From Rhodobiaceae bacterium (GTDB taxonomy: Bacteria; Pseudomonadota; Alphaproteobacteria; Rhizobiales; Tepidamorphaceae): 64,000 bases of DNA. Positions 35,565-45,285 of this stretch are shown in pieces. The notes under the pieces were generated by a model. It searched no databases and had not been told where the DNA came from. It was given only the letters and a program-made list of their open reading frames with translations. The position numbers and the translations under genes were made by a program. Position 1 is the stretch's first letter, and every line of letters starts with the position of its first letter. The stretch lies in contig JACKJR010000002.1 of NCBI GenBank assembly GCA_020637855.1, positions 1 to 64,000 on the forward strand, written 5' to 3'.

Positions 35565-36434
35565 ATGCGTTCGATGCTGTTCGTTCCGGGCGACAGCCCG
35601 CGGAAGATGGAAAAGGCCCTTGGCTCCGGCGCCGATGCGCTGATCCTCGATCTTGAGGATTCCGTAGCGCCGTCCGCCAAGGAGGCCGCACGCAACATAA
35701 CCGCAGCATTCCTTGCGGAGCAGGCAGGCAAATCAGGCCGCCCGGCCCTGCTGGTGCGCGTCAATGCCCTGGACACCGGCCTGACAGGCGCAGATGTCGA
35801 TGCGGTTATGCCGTCGCGACCCGACGGTTTCGTGCTGCCCAAGGCGGAGGGCGGCGCCAGCATCCAGGAACTGCATGTGATGATGTCGGTCGCCGAAGCG
35901 CATACCGGCATCGAGGATGGCGTGACCGATATATTCGCCATCGCCACGGAAACCGCACGTGGCCTCTTCACGCTCGGCACCTACGCCCATTCAAGCCCGC
36001 GCTTGAAGGGGCTGGCGTGGGGAGCCGAAGACCTGTCCGCCGATATCGGCGCGGAAACCAACCGCTTGCCCGGAACGGGCGCGACGGAACCTTTCCGTAT
36101 CGCGCGCTCAATGCTGCTGTTTGCCGCCGCCGATGCAAACGTCGCCGCCATCGACACGGTGCATGTGGATTTCCGCGATCTCGATGATCTCAGGAACGAG
36201 TGCGGGGAAGCCCGCCGCGACGGCTTTACCGCCAAGATGGCGATCCACCCCGCCCAGGTACCGATAATCAACGAGGTCTTCACGCCCTCGCCTGCGGAAG
36301 TCGAGAACGCGAAAGCCGTGGTGGCTGCATTTTCGGCAAATCCCGACGTCGGCGTCGTCGCCATAGACGGCAAGATGTATGATCGCCCGCACCTGCGGCG
36401 CGCCCAACGTATCCTCGCCAGGGTCGAAAAGTGA
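35565..36434 (+). CDS. HpcH/HpaI-family CoA ester lyase
   Basis: 289 residues. Citrate-lyase beta/malyl-CoA lyase type TIM barrel: LFVPGDSPRKMEKALGSGADALILDLEDSVAP, DGFVLPKAEGG and GLAWGAEDLSADIGAETNR with metal-binding Glu/Asp. Related enzymes include malyl-CoA thioesterase of the ethylmalonyl-CoA cycle; without other pathway genes here I leave the substrate open. Cotranscribed with the MaoC-like gene. Confidence 0.85.
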   Translation: MRSMLFVPGDSPRKMEKALGSGADALILDLEDSVAPSAKEAARNITAAFLAEQAGKSGRPALLVRVNALDTGLTGADVDAVMPSRPDGFVLPKAEGGASIQELHVMMSVAEAHTGIEDGVTDIFAIATETARGLFTLGTYAHSSPRLKGLAWGAEDLSADIGAETNRLPGTGATEPFRIARSMLLFAAADANVAAIDTVHVDFRDLDDLRNECGEARRDGFTAKMAIHPAQVPIINEVFTPSPAEVENAKAVVAAFSANPDVGVVAIDGKMYDRPHLRRAQRILARVEK

Positions 36435-36486
36435 CGCATGGAATAGCGCGCAAATAATACAGGGCGCGAGGCAAAGTCTGCACCCG

Positions 36487-36630
36487 GAGCGCAAGCGAAA
36501 TCGCCGTGAGAGAGATAAATCAGGTTCAGAGCAAAGCCTGAACCGGAGCACAACTGCGCGACCGGCAGGTCAGGCCGCCCCGCGGAGGCATTGAGCGCAC
36601 GCGAAACTGCCGTGAGCGAGATAATGCCTC
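36487..36630. repeat. Intergenic palindromic and direct repeats
   Basis: Between two convergent genes a 32-base unit (36,487-36,518) recurs at 36,593-36,624 with about four mismatches; both end GTGAG[AC]GAGATAA. Two hairpins flank them: GGTTCAG/CTGAACC (36,523-36,529 with 36,538-36,544) and GAGGCATT/AATGCCTC (36,585-36,592 with 36,623-36,630). The layout is like a REP/BIME-type repeat that would help terminate both genes. Confidence 0.7.
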
Positions 36631-37234
36631 ATGCCTCGCCCGGCCGGGTCATCTGGAACACCTCGTTGACGACGCAATAGTCCTTGTAGCCAAGCCGGGC
36701 CAGCGGGCGCGCCTTTGTAATATCGACAATGCCGTCTTCGATCAGACGGTCGTCGATATGAATACCAACGACTTCGCCAATCACGAGACGGGCGCCGACC
36801 TCGCGGCCATCCGTCGTGACGAAATCAACCGTTTTCAGATACTTGCACTCCAGCGCTGCCGGTGCCTCGCCGACTCGCGGCGCATCGACCATTTCGCATT
36901 GCACGGGCGTAAGGCCGGCCAGTTCGAACTCATCCACATCCGCTTCAACTGAGGCTGATGAGACGTTCATCTGCTCGCGCAAATCCCACACCGCCAGCGA
37001 ACAGGAAAACGCGCCAGTCGCCTCGATATTGGATATGGAATCCTTGTAGCCTTCGCTGGAAAACCCGACGATGTGGGGATAGCTCGAAAAGGCGTTGAAA
37101 AAGCTGTAGGGCGCCAGGTTGAGCACTCCCGTTGCCGATTTTGACCCGATCCAGCCGATCGGACGCGGCGCAACGAGCGCCTTGAACGGATCGTGCTTCA
37201 GCCCGTGTGTCCTGGCCACAGCGTCGTAGAACAT
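36629..37234 (-). CDS. Flavin reductase family protein
   Basis: 201 residues from the ATG at 37234 (GGAG seven bases upstream). FMN-binding split-barrel of the flavin reductase/DIM6 type: VAPRPIGWIGSKSATGVLNLAPYSFFNAFSS and VGFSSEGYKDSISN carry the flavin-binding residues. It probably supplies reduced flavin or works as an NAD(P)H:flavin oxidoreductase. The nitroreductase gene lies 27 bases upstream. Confidence 0.88.
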   Translation of the reverse strand: MFYDAVARTHGLKHDPFKALVAPRPIGWIGSKSATGVLNLAPYSFFNAFSSYPHIVGFSSEGYKDSISNIEATGAFSCSLAVWDLREQMNVSSASVEADVDEFELAGLTPVQCEMVDAPRVGEAPAALECKYLKTVDFVTTDGREVGARLVIGEVVGIHIDDRLIEDGIVDITKARPLARLGYKDYCVVNEVFQMTRPGEA

Positions 37235-37261
37235 TTTCAAACTCCAATGCTTTTTTGAAAT

Positions 37262-37849
37262 TCAGGTTCCCGCGGACCATAGCGACGTCAGCGCATCGAC
37301 ATCCGGGCGGTCACGGTCTTCTTGCGGCTGATCATTGCTACCGATGTGGATGAATCCCGCAATCGTCTCGCCATCGCGAAGTCCGTATGCGGCCTTTGCC
37401 GTTGCATCATAGCTCGCCCATCCGGTGAGCCATTGCGCCCGGTAACCCAGCCCATGCGCGGCATGGAGCATGTTGAGACAAACGGCGCCGGCGGAAAGAA
37501 CCTGCTCCCATTCTGGAACTTTCACATGCGGCCCGGCCCTGCTGACCACCGCGACATGCAGCGGGCTGGATAAAAGAACCGCGCGGTCCTTGGCCAGGCG
37601 TTCCTCCGTCACGTCCGGTTCGGCCTTGCGGCGAAGGGCATCGAGCACATCCGCCAATTCCTCGCGCGCATCTCCCGCAACGACTATGAACCTCCACGGC
37701 GCCAGCTTGCCGTGATCAGGTACCCGCGCGGCGATTTTCAGGATGCGCTTCAATTCATCACTCGAAGGGCCCGGTTCGCTCATTTGCAGAGCCGGAACCG
37801 AACGGCGCGCCTCAAGATAGCCAAGAAGCTCGGGAAAGGATTCGGACAT
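37262..37849 (-). CDS. Nitroreductase family flavoprotein
   Basis: 195 residues of the YdjA-like nitroreductase family: YLEARRSVPALQMSEP, RVPDHGKLAPWRFIVV and GAVCLNMLHAAHGLGYRAQW. FMN-dependent NAD(P)H oxidoreductase; natural substrate unknown. Sits upstream of the flavin reductase on the same strand. Confidence 0.9.
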   Translation of the reverse strand: MSESFPELLGYLEARRSVPALQMSEPGPSSDELKRILKIAARVPDHGKLAPWRFIVVAGDAREELADVLDALRRKAEPDVTEERLAKDRAVLLSSPLHVAVVSRAGPHVKVPEWEQVLSAGAVCLNMLHAAHGLGYRAQWLTGWASYDATAKAAYGLRDGETIAGFIHIGSNDQPQEDRDRPDVDALTSLWSAGT

Positions 37850-37965
37850 GTTCTTGATCTAGTGTCTGAGGAAGGACTACGACAGATACATAATTCATCT
37901 GCCAGCCGGCAGAATGTCATGTTATCTGCGCGGGACATAGAGCCGGCGGACTGCCCGGCAAGGGA

Positions 37966-39021
37966 ATGGCTGTAACGACGGAGCCTTTTCGCGTGCAAGC
38001 AATACGAAGCTTCCTGTTCCTGGCAATTGCTTTTTGCGGCCTTTGTATCGCCATGCCGGGCAGCGCAATCGCACAATCGAACAATGCCGCCGAGGAAACC
38101 GTGCGTGCAGTCGAGCAGATTCTGAAGGGCGTCATCACGTCCGGCGGAGACCAGCCTGCCGACGCCGAACCTGGAACAGCGGCTGAATCCGCGGACGGCA
38201 AACCAACCGCGGAAGGACAAACGCCAGCGGCGAATGTACCCGCTGCCGATCCCGATGCGCCACCGGTTCCCGGCCGTCTCTATGCGCGGTTGACCGAAGA
38301 TGCCGGCGCGCTCAGCTCGGGCGTGCACTGGCGACTATATCGCACGACACCGGAAGCCGACGGCAGCTTCATGACCGTGGCATCATCCGATGAACCCCAG
38401 CCGGTCATCAATGTCGCGCCGGGAGAATATGTTGCCGTCGCCGTGTTCGGGCACGCAGTGGCTTCTCGCAAAATCACCGTCGAACAGGAGCCCTTCCGCG
38501 AAGCCATTACCCTGAATGCCGGCGGCCTTCGCCTGACTTCGCTCGGCTTCGACGGCAAGGCCTTGTCGCCGAAAGTCGCGAAGCTGTCGGTCTACTCCGC
38601 CGAACAGGATGAATTCGGTCAGCGCAAGCTGGTCGTTGAAAACGCCCAGCCGGGCCGCGTCATTGTGCTCAACGCCGGCAGCTATCACATTGTCAGCCAG
38701 TATGGTGATGCCAATTCCGTCGTGCGTGACGACGTCAAGGTCGAAGCCGCGCAATTGACCGATGCCCGCATCAAGCACTCCGCCGCGGCGATCACCTTCA
38801 AGCTGGTCAATGAAGCCGGCGGGGAAGCCCTGGCGAACACAGCCTGGAGCATCGTGTCTCCCGGCGGTGATGTCGTGAAGGAAAGCTTTGGCGCCTTCCC
38901 CACTCATATCCTCGCCGCCGGTGATTATTCCGTCATCGCCCGGCACGAGAACAACATCTACAACCGAGATTTCTCGGTCCAGCCCGGCCTCACGCAGGAA
39001 GTGGAAGTGGTCGCGCAATAA
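37966..39021 (+). CDS. Periplasmic protein of unknown function
   Basis: 351 residues. Signal peptide (hydrophobic residues 15-31, cleavage near AIAQS) followed by an Ala/Pro-rich linker and then repeated immunoglobulin-like or beta-rich segments (LYARLTEDAGALSSGVHWRLYR, PGEYVAVAVFGHAVASRKITVE, SPGGDVVKESFGAFP). I recognise no specific family. Bounded by a bidirectional terminator. It may be a surface or matrix protein; no motif proves this. Confidence 0.65.
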   Translation: MAVTTEPFRVQAIRSFLFLAIAFCGLCIAMPGSAIAQSNNAAEETVRAVEQILKGVITSGGDQPADAEPGTAAESADGKPTAEGQTPAANVPAADPDAPPVPGRLYARLTEDAGALSSGVHWRLYRTTPEADGSFMTVASSDEPQPVINVAPGEYVAVAVFGHAVASRKITVEQEPFREAITLNAGGLRLTSLGFDGKALSPKVAKLSVYSAEQDEFGQRKLVVENAQPGRVIVLNAGSYHIVSQYGDANSVVRDDVKVEAAQLTDARIKHSAAAITFKLVNEAGGEALANTAWSIVSPGGDVVKESFGAFPTHILAAGDYSVIARHENNIYNRDFSVQPGLTQEVEVVAQ

Positions 39022-39048
39022 TCCGGGCTGGCCGGCAACAGCTAAAGA

Positions 39049-39074
39049 AAAGGCCGGCATCACTGCCGGCCTTT
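39049..39074. terminator. Bidirectional Rho-independent terminator
   Basis: AAAGGCCGGC (39,049-39,058) pairs with GCCGGCCTTT (39,065-39,074), loop ATCACT. A T run follows on the plus strand (39,077-39,082) and T-rich sequence on the minus side. It serves the gene at 37,966 and thrS. Confidence 0.9.
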
Positions 39075-39080
39075 GCTTTT

Positions 39081-41024
39081 TTACTCCGCGGCCTGTGCAA
39101 GCGCCCCACCCATATCGGGGGCAACGGCCTCGGCAACCAGATCCTTGACGATCTGGTCGAGCGGCACGGTCTGCTGATCACGCGAGCCGAGACGGCGCAC
39201 GGATACCGTGCGTTCCTCCGCCTCGCGCTTGCCGACAACCAGCAGAACGGGGATCTTGGCGTGGGAATGCTCGCGCACCTTGTAGTTGATCTTCTCGTTG
39301 CGAAGGTCGGTCTCGGCGCGCAGGCCTGCCGCATCCAGCACCGCCTGCACTTCCTTTGCGTAATCGTCGGCTTCCGACACGATGGTGGCGACAACGGCCT
39401 GTGTCGGCGCAATCCACAGCGGGAAATGACCGGCGTAATGCTCGATCAGGATGCCGGTAAACCGCTCCAGCGAACCGAACATCGCCCGGTGCAGCATGAC
39501 CGGAACGTGCCGATCGCCATCCTGACCGATGTAGAAGGCGCCAAGCCGGCCCGGCAGGTTGAAATCCACCTGCAAGGTGCCGCACTGCCAGTCGCGCCCG
39601 ATGGCATCGCGCAGAACGTATTCGAGCTTCGGTCCATAGAAGGCACCCTCGCCTGGATTGAGCGTCCACTCGTGCCCCGTCACATCGATGGCGTGGCGCA
39701 GGGCTGCCTCCGCTTTGTCCCAGATATCGTCAGAACCAACGCGCTTCTCGGGACGGTCAGAGAACTTGATGCGCACGTCCGTAAAACCGAAATCCTTGTA
39801 GATCGACAGGATCAGGTTGTGGACCTTCAGGCACTCCTCGGTGATCTGCTCGTCGGTAACGAAGATATGCGCGTCGTCCTGCGTAAAGTGGCGCACGCGC
39901 ATCAGCCCGTGCAGCGCGCCTGACGGCTCGTAGCGGTGCACCTTGCCGAATTCGGCAATCTTCAGCGGCAGATCGCGGTAGCTTTTCAGCCCGTTGCGGA
40001 AAATCTGCACATGGCCGGGACAATTCATCGGCTTGCAGCAATAAAGCCGCTCGTCCGGCGTTTCCGTCACATACATGTTCTCGCCGAACTTCTCCCAGTG
40101 GCCGGACTGCTCCCAAAGCCCCTTGTCCATCATGTCGGGGCTGTTGACCTCGAGATATCCCGCCTCGTGCTGGCGGCGACGCATGTAACCGATGAGCTGC
40201 TGGAACATGGTCCAGCCCTTGGCGTGCCAGAAGACGGCACCCGGCGCCTCCTCCTGGAAATGATAGAGGTCCATCTCGCGGCCAAGCCGGCGATGATCGC
40301 GCTTTTCCGCCTCCTCAAGCATGTGCAGATAGGCGTCGAGGTCCTCCTTATTGGCCCATGCGGTGCCGTAGATGCGCGTCAGCATCTCGCGGTTGGAATC
40401 GCCGCGCCAATAGGCACCCGCCACCTTCATCAGCTTGAAGGCGTCACCGATCTTGCCCGTCGAGTTCATGTGCGGACCGCGGCACAGATCGAGCCACTCG
40501 CCCTGTTTGTATATCTTCAGGTCCTGGTCGGCGGGGATCGCGTCGATCAGCTCAACCTTGTAGCCCTCACCCTTGTCGGCAAAGTGCTTCTTGGCCTCAT
40601 CACGCGTCCACACTTCCTTCGTGAAAGGCGCGTCGCGCTTGATGATCTCGCGCATCTTCGCCTCGATCTTTTCCAGATCTTCGGTGGTGAAAGGCTCGTT
40701 GCGGGCGAAATCGTAATAGAATCCGTTCTCGATCACCGGGCCGATGGTGACCTGCGTACCGGGATAAAGCTCCTGCACGGCCTCGGCCATGACGTGGGCG
40801 GCATCGTGCCGGATCAGCTCAAGCGCGGCTTCATCGGTGCGGGTGACGATGCGCACCGTCGCGTCCTTGTCGATCGGATCGGCAAGATCGCTCAGCACGC
40901 CATCAATGGTGACGGCAACGGCCTTCTTGGCCAGCGACTTGGCGATGGATTCGGCAATATCGGCACCACTCACGCCGGGTTCATACTCGCGCGCGTTGCC
41001 GTCTGGAAAAGTGATGGTGATCAT
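39081..41024 (-). CDS. thrS: Threonyl-tRNA synthetase
   Basis: 647 residues. TGS domain at the N-terminus ([31 protein letters not shown]), editing domain with [12 protein letters not shown], class II catalytic core (HYRP-type GPHMNS, YTR-like motifs, [40 protein letters not shown]) and the anticodon-binding C-terminus ([14 protein letters not shown]). Full length for bacteria. No T-box; regulation unknown. Confidence 0.98.
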   Translation of the reverse strand: MITITFPDGNAREYEPGVSGADIAESIAKSLAKKAVAVTIDGVLSDLADPIDKDATVRIVTRTDEAALELIRHDAAHVMAEAVQELYPGTQVTIGPVIENGFYYDFARNEPFTTEDLEKIEAKMREIIKRDAPFTKEVWTRDEAKKHFADKGEGYKVELIDAIPADQDLKIYKQGEWLDLCRGPHMNSTGKIGDAFKLMKVAGAYWRGDSNREMLTRIYGTAWANKEDLDAYLHMLEEAEKRDHRRLGREMDLYHFQEEAPGAVFWHAKGWTMFQQLIGYMRRRQHEAGYLEVNSPDMMDKGLWEQSGHWEKFGENMYVTETPDERLYCCKPMNCPGHVQIFRNGLKSYRDLPLKIAEFGKVHRYEPSGALHGLMRVRHFTQDDAHIFVTDEQITEECLKVHNLILSIYKDFGFTDVRIKFSDRPEKRVGSDDIWDKAEAALRHAIDVTGHEWTLNPGEGAFYGPKLEYVLRDAIGRDWQCGTLQVDFNLPGRLGAFYIGQDGDRHVPVMLHRAMFGSLERFTGILIEHYAGHFPLWIAPTQAVVATIVSEADDYAKEVQAVLDAAGLRAETDLRNEKINYKVREHSHAKIPVLLVVGKREAEERTVSVRRLGSRDQQTVPLDQIVKDLVAEAVAPDMGGALAQAAE

Positions 41025-41113
41025 GGGGATATGTCCTCCGGCTCAACTCCTGCACACCAAGCAGGTAAGCATTGGGGGCCTGCGCTTGACGCAGGCGGTT
41101 TCAAGCGCGTGCT

Positions 41114-41431
41114 CTAGCCTGATTTCGTCCGGCTTGGCAACTGCCACACACCATAGCGCCACGGCAGATACCAGCACGCGTCGCTGCTCAAGGTTTCGGG
41201 AACCGGGTCGAACCCCTCGCCGCCGCCGGGCCGGCAGCGCTGGATGCGGGCAAGGCCCATCCACATCCCGGCCCAGGCACCATGCATGCGAATGGCGTCG
41301 GAGGCATATTCCGAGCATGTCGGCAGATAACGGCAGTGCCGCCCCATGAAGGCCGACAGCGTCAGCTGATAGACGCGGATCAACCCGAGCGCGATAGTCC
41401 CGCCAATTCCGGTCTTGTGTTGTGGTTTCAA
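41114..41431 (-). CDS. yidD: YidD, membrane-insertion efficiency factor
   Basis: 105 residues with the YidD signature LIRVYQLTLSAFMGRHCRYLPTCSEYASDAI and an amphipathic helix. YidD assists YidC in inner-membrane protein insertion. It overlaps the IscU-like gene by four bases. Confidence 0.93.
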   Translation of the reverse strand: MKPQHKTGIGGTIALGLIRVYQLTLSAFMGRHCRYLPTCSEYASDAIRMHGAWAGMWMGLARIQRCRPGGGEGFDPVPETLSSDACWYLPWRYGVWQLPSRTKSG

Positions 41432-41886
41432 GCAGTCGCCGCTGATTTTTCGTCCGCGTTCAGGCCCTCGGCCATGTCGAGCGCGGAGACGACAGCATCG
41501 AAGGTCAGCAGCGTGGAAGCGTGGCGCGCCTTGAAATCGCGTACCGGTTCCAGAACAGCCAAGTCGGCCCAGTCGCCATCCGGTGCGGGACCGCCCTCTT
41601 TCAGCATCGCATGCATTTGCACGCGCAGCGCACGCAGGTTTTCAGACTTTTCGCCAACGACATGCCGCGCCATGATCGAGGACGACGCCTGCCCCAGCGC
41701 GCAGGCTTTCACCTGATGGGCAAAATCGGTCACAACACCGTCCGCGACATTCAGGTCGACCGTCACGGTCGAGCCGCACAGCTTGGAATGCGCCTTAGCA
41801 GTGCCATCCGGCGTCTCAAGCCGACCGATGCGCGGAATATCCGCCGCAAAGGCGAGGATTTTCTTGTTGTAGATGTCGTCGAGCAT
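41428..41886 (-). CDS. IscU/NifU-like Fe-S cluster scaffold
   Basis: 152 residues from the ATG at 41886. NifU N-terminal-like fold with three scaffold cysteines in KLCGSTVTVDL, HQVKACALGQASSS (and the DADE/histidine neighbours). The family holds transient [2Fe-2S] clusters; SufU-like and IscU-like members differ by short segments and I do not choose between them. Upstream of yidD. Confidence 0.85.
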   Translation of the reverse strand: MLDDIYNKKILAFAADIPRIGRLETPDGTAKAHSKLCGSTVTVDLNVADGVVTDFAHQVKACALGQASSSIMARHVVGEKSENLRALRVQMHAMLKEGGPAPDGDWADLAVLEPVRDFKARHASTLLTFDAVVSALDMAEGLNADEKSAATA

Positions 41887-42165
41887 GAAACGCATCCCGA
41901 ACCGGTGTCTGACAGTACACTAACATAGTTGCCGCAACCGCTTCCGGCGAGCCCCCATGCATATCGCTCATGACGGGCGTTGATCCCGCCTTTCAGCCAC
42001 CCCATATAACAGGGAAAGGATGATTATTCGCAAATGACGGTTTTCAGACTGAATTTGCCGTGTAATGGGTAGTCTGACGCTGCAGCGCATGCGATAATTG
42101 TTGCGATAACGGGCTCTAGAGACAAGGCAGACATAGATTGAGCGGTTCGGTCACACCATGAAGGG
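41887..42165. other. Divergent intergenic region, IscU-like gene / folE
   Basis: About 280 bases with no supported gene. Both divergent promoters must lie here; a candidate structured RNA follows at 42,166-42,220. Confidence 0.4.
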
Positions 42166-42220
42166 TGATGACGAGGCCCGCACGGGTTTGTCGAAACGGG
42201 TAAGCAACCCCGCCGCGCTC
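42166..42220 (+). ncRNA. Candidate folE-motif (THF-II) riboswitch
   Basis: Just upstream of folE, GACGA (42,170-42,174) can pair with TTGTC (42,188-42,192), enclosing CCCG-CA-CGGG. It is followed by a small hairpin GGGT-AAGCA-ACCC (42,198-42,210) and then by the Shine-Dalgarno. Position and overall form resemble the folE motif RNA (THF-II riboswitch) known upstream of alphaproteobacterial folE. The identity is a suggestion, not a covariance-model match. Confidence 0.5.
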
Positions 42221-42243
42221 CGGAGCAATTCGAGGAGATCTTG

Positions 42244-42879
42244 ATGGACGCCATCGTCAAGAAACTGAACGCCGCGAACCTGCTGGCCAAGGCGCCCGAA
42301 GTTGCGCGCCCCACGCGCGAGGAAGCAGAGGCTGCCGTACGTACGCTGATCGCCTGGGCGGGCGACAATCCCGACCGCGAAGGGCTGCTCGACACACCGG
42401 CACGCGTCGCAAAGGCTTACGAAGAACTCTACAGGGGTTATGGCGAATGCCCGGTGGAGGCGCTGTCGCGCACATTCGAAGAAGTCGGCGGCTATGATGA
42501 CATCGTCCTCGTCAAGGACATCCCGTTCTATTCCCACTGCGAGCATCACATGGTGCCGTTCATGGGCAAGGCCCATGTCGGTTACTATCCGCAGGACAAG
42601 GTCGTCGGCCTGTCCAAGCTCGCCCGCGTCGTGGACGTCTTCGCCCGCCGCCTGCAGACCCAGGAAAACCTGACCGCGCAGATCACGCTCGCCGTCGACG
42701 AAATCCTGAAACCGCGTGGCGTCGCGGTGATGATCGAGGCCGAGCACCAGTGCATGTCTATGCGCGGCATCCAGAAGCAGGGCGCGAAGACCGTGACCAA
42801 CCAGTTTACCGGCATCTTCCGCGACGACCCGGCGGAGCAGGTCCGGTTCCTGACCATGGTGCGCAGCTCCGACCGCTGA
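42244..42879 (+). CDS. folE: GTP cyclohydrolase I
   Basis: 211 residues from the ATG at 42244 (GAGGAGA upstream). Converts GTP to 7,8-dihydroneopterin triphosphate, first step of folate synthesis. Motifs: [22 protein letters not shown] (zinc Cys/His), [23 protein letters not shown], and [21 protein letters not shown] with the second zinc Cys. Full length; regulated, if the leader is a THF riboswitch, by folate. Confidence 0.97.
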   Translation: MDAIVKKLNAANLLAKAPEVARPTREEAEAAVRTLIAWAGDNPDREGLLDTPARVAKAYEELYRGYGECPVEALSRTFEEVGGYDDIVLVKDIPFYSHCEHHMVPFMGKAHVGYYPQDKVVGLSKLARVVDVFARRLQTQENLTAQITLAVDEILKPRGVAVMIEAEHQCMSMRGIQKQGAKTVTNQFTGIFRDDPAEQVRFLTMVRSSDR

Positions 42880-42907
42880 ACTGAAAGCATCGATACGGCA
42901 ACCACCA

Positions 42908-42931
42908 AGCCCCGGCCCTGACGCCGGGGCT
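42908..42931 (+). terminator. Rho-independent terminator after folE
   Basis: AGCCCCGGC (42,908-42,916) pairs with GCCGGGGCT (42,923-42,931), six-base loop, followed by TTCGTCTTT. Confidence 0.88.
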
Positions 42932-42988
42932 TTCGTCTTTCACAAAGCCGGATTGACGCACGCGCCCTGCCCTGTTTCTTATCCGCCC

Positions 42989-43399
42989 ATGACAATCAAG
43001 TTTGAAACCCTTGCAGACCCGAAAGCACGCGAGACCGGCAACGTGCTGGCCCCGGCCTTCAACGCCGACGGGCTGGTGACCTGCGTCGTCACCGATGCCG
43101 ATGACGGCACCGTGCTGATGCTGGCGCACATGAACGAGGACGCCCTGTCATTGACGCTGGAAACCGGGATCGCCCATTTCTGGAGCCGGTCGCGCAAAAC
43201 ACTTTGGAAGAAGGGCGAAACCAGCGGCAACACGATTGCTGTGAGCGATATCCGCATTGATTGCGACCAGGACGCGATCTGGATAGCGGGCCGGATCGCC
43301 GGCAATGGCGTTGCCTGCCATACGGGCAAGAAAAGCTGCTTCTTTCGCAGGATTACCACAACCGGGAATGGGAAATTCGACTTGAAACAGGTCGATTAA
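42989..43399 (+). CDS. hisI: Phosphoribosyl-AMP cyclohydrolase
   Basis: 136 residues from the ATG at 42989 ([12 protein letters not shown]); in-frame codons upstream overlap the folE terminator region. Histidine biosynthesis, third step. [19 protein letters not shown] and [10 protein letters not shown] (metal-binding Asp/Cys) are intact. Stand-alone cyclohydrolase without the pyrophosphohydrolase domain. Confidence 0.96.
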   Translation: MTIKFETLADPKARETGNVLAPAFNADGLVTCVVTDADDGTVLMLAHMNEDALSLTLETGIAHFWSRSRKTLWKKGETSGNTIAVSDIRIDCDQDAIWIAGRIAGNGVACHTGKKSCFFRRITTTGNGKFDLKQVD

Positions 43400-43564
43400 C
43401 CGCATTTGTGACAAATTTTCCGCGTTCATGAGTTGTTTAATTCACCACGCATAAACTGATCGGATGTCTGCGCGAGGCGCCATGCCCGTGCTTCAAACGC
43501 CAACACTGGCCACTAGAAGGGCTTGGCCGCCGCCTCCTCGCGCAAGCGATGAAGGACTGGTGAG

Positions 43565-44626
43565 ATGTTTGGCACCGTTACCCGCATGATGCTGGGTGCT
43601 TCAGACACCGAAAGAGAGCCGGACTCGCTGTCCGAAGTGCATGAGCATTCGGACAGGGCCGAGGATTTGATGCTGCAGGAACGCGATATATCGCTGGAAA
43701 CCACGCCGCGCGGCCGCAAGATGACCATTGGCGTCGCACTCGGAGGCGGGGCTGCGCGCGGCTGGGCTCACATCGGGGTTCTGCGCACGCTTGCCAAAGC
43801 CGGCTACGACTTCGACATTATTGCAGGCACATCCATCGGCGCCGTCGTCGGCGGATGCTATGCCGCCGGCAAGCTCGACGATCTGGAAGACTTCGTCCTC
43901 TCGCTGACGCGCCGCCGCGTCTTCGGACTGATGGACTTCAACATCGGCGGATCGGGCCTGATCTCCGGCAACAAGCTGTCATCGCTGCTGGATCAGCATC
44001 TCGGCGACATGCAGATCGAGGACTTGCCCGGCAAGTTCATCGCCGTAGCGACAGAAATGCGCACCGGCCACGAAATCTGGCTGCAGAAGGGGCACATGGT
44101 CAACGCGTTGCGTGCCTCCTATGCCCTGCCCGGCGTCTTCAAGCCAACAAACTTCATGGGTCGCTGGCTGTTCGATGGCGCGATGGTCAACCCGGTCCCG
44201 GTCTCCGTCTGCCGCGGTCTGGGGGCACGCCTCGTCATTGCGGTGAACCTCCAGACCGACCTGTTCGGCAAGGGCAGCATCGTCCCGATCATGGACGACG
44301 ATGGCGATGGCAACGAAGCCGACACGCTAAGCCTCCCCCGCTCGGCATCGGCGCTCGTCAGGAAACAGCTCATCGGCGGCGCATCCGAAGGCGCACCGGG
44401 CATGTCGGCTGTGATGATGGACGCGCTTTCCATTATGCAGGACCGCATTTCCCGCGCCCGCATGGCCGGTGACCCGCCGGACGTGACCGTGGGACCGCGG
44501 TTGCACGATATCGGGCTGTTCGAATTCCATCGCGCCAAGGAAGCCATCGATCTGGGCACGGAAGCGACCGAGAATGCGCTCGGCAAAATCAGCGAGGCCG
44601 TGGAATCCCTGCGCGAACGGGTCTAG
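43565..44626 (+). CDS. Patatin-like phospholipase
   Basis: 353 residues. The catalytic dyad is visible: GTSIG (Ser nucleophile, about residue 92) and DGAMVNPVP (Asp, about residue 215), with the oxyanion loop GGGAARGWAHIG near the start. Long polar N-terminus (about 50 residues) without signal. Bacterial RssA/NTE-like lipid acyl hydrolase; substrate unknown. Confidence 0.9.
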   Translation: MFGTVTRMMLGASDTEREPDSLSEVHEHSDRAEDLMLQERDISLETTPRGRKMTIGVALGGGAARGWAHIGVLRTLAKAGYDFDIIAGTSIGAVVGGCYAAGKLDDLEDFVLSLTRRRVFGLMDFNIGGSGLISGNKLSSLLDQHLGDMQIEDLPGKFIAVATEMRTGHEIWLQKGHMVNALRASYALPGVFKPTNFMGRWLFDGAMVNPVPVSVCRGLGARLVIAVNLQTDLFGKGSIVPIMDDDGDGNEADTLSLPRSASALVRKQLIGGASEGAPGMSAVMMDALSIMQDRISRARMAGDPPDVTVGPRLHDIGLFEFHRAKEAIDLGTEATENALGKISEAVESLRERV

Positions 44627-44633
44627 GAGTTGA

Positions 44634-44669
44634 GCGGAAACAAAAACGATCCAGTGAATCGTTTTCCGC
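44634..44669. terminator. Stem-loop between convergent genes
   Basis: GCGG...AAAACGAT (to 44,650) pairs with ATCGTTTT...CCGC (44,658-44,669), loop CCAGTGA. It lies between the patatin gene and the CBS gene, which converge, so it may end both. Confidence 0.65.
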
Positions 44670-44755
44670 GAAACGCGGCATCCGTTTTCCGTCCGGAATT
44701 GTGCAAAATTAAAATAATAGAGCCATTCAGACGGTTCGGCTTTACCGGAACGCCC

Positions 44756-45187
44756 CTAGCCCGCAGCGATATAATCCTGCATCGCCCGCCATTCGGTCTC
44801 GATATCGGCAATCCGCCGCTTGACCACATCGCCGATCGAAATGATGCCGGTCAGCTTGCCGCCATCCAGGACCGGAACATGGCGGAACTTGCCTTCGGTC
44901 ATCTTCAGCATCACGGAACTGATACGGTCCTCGCTCTTGCAGGTAACCACCTTCTTGGTCATGTGAGAGCCGACCGCTTCGCCCAATGCTTCCGGCCCGC
45001 CCCGCGCCACCGCACGCACCACGTCGCGCTCCGACATGATCCCGGCCAGCTTGCCTTCGGTATCAACGGCCAGAACAGCACCGATCCTGTTCTTGTCGAG
45101 CAACTGGGCCACTGCAAGCAGGCTTTCGTCCGGATTGACCGTGACGATGTCCGATCCTTTCTGGGCAAGTATGCTGGCAACGGTCAT
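44756..45187 (-). CDS. Twin CBS-domain protein
   Basis: 143 residues with two CBS motifs (LLDKNRIGAVLAVDTEGKLAGIMSERDVVRAVA and MLKMTEGKFRHVPVLDGGKLTGIISIGDVVKRRIADI). Stand-alone CBS pairs bind adenosyl ligands and often tune membrane transporters or metabolic enzymes; partner unknown here. Confidence 0.92.
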   Translation of the reverse strand: MTVASILAQKGSDIVTVNPDESLLAVAQLLDKNRIGAVLAVDTEGKLAGIMSERDVVRAVARGGPEALGEAVGSHMTKKVVTCKSEDRISSVMLKMTEGKFRHVPVLDGGKLTGIISIGDVVKRRIADIETEWRAMQDYIAAG

Positions 45188-45285
45188 GGCGCGTCCTCCT
45201 CACCTTGTCGGGTTCCCGCATAGGAAAACCCTGTTGTTTTCACACCATCATGCTGTGCGTCTGCGTTTCCGGCAAGCTGGCTGCG

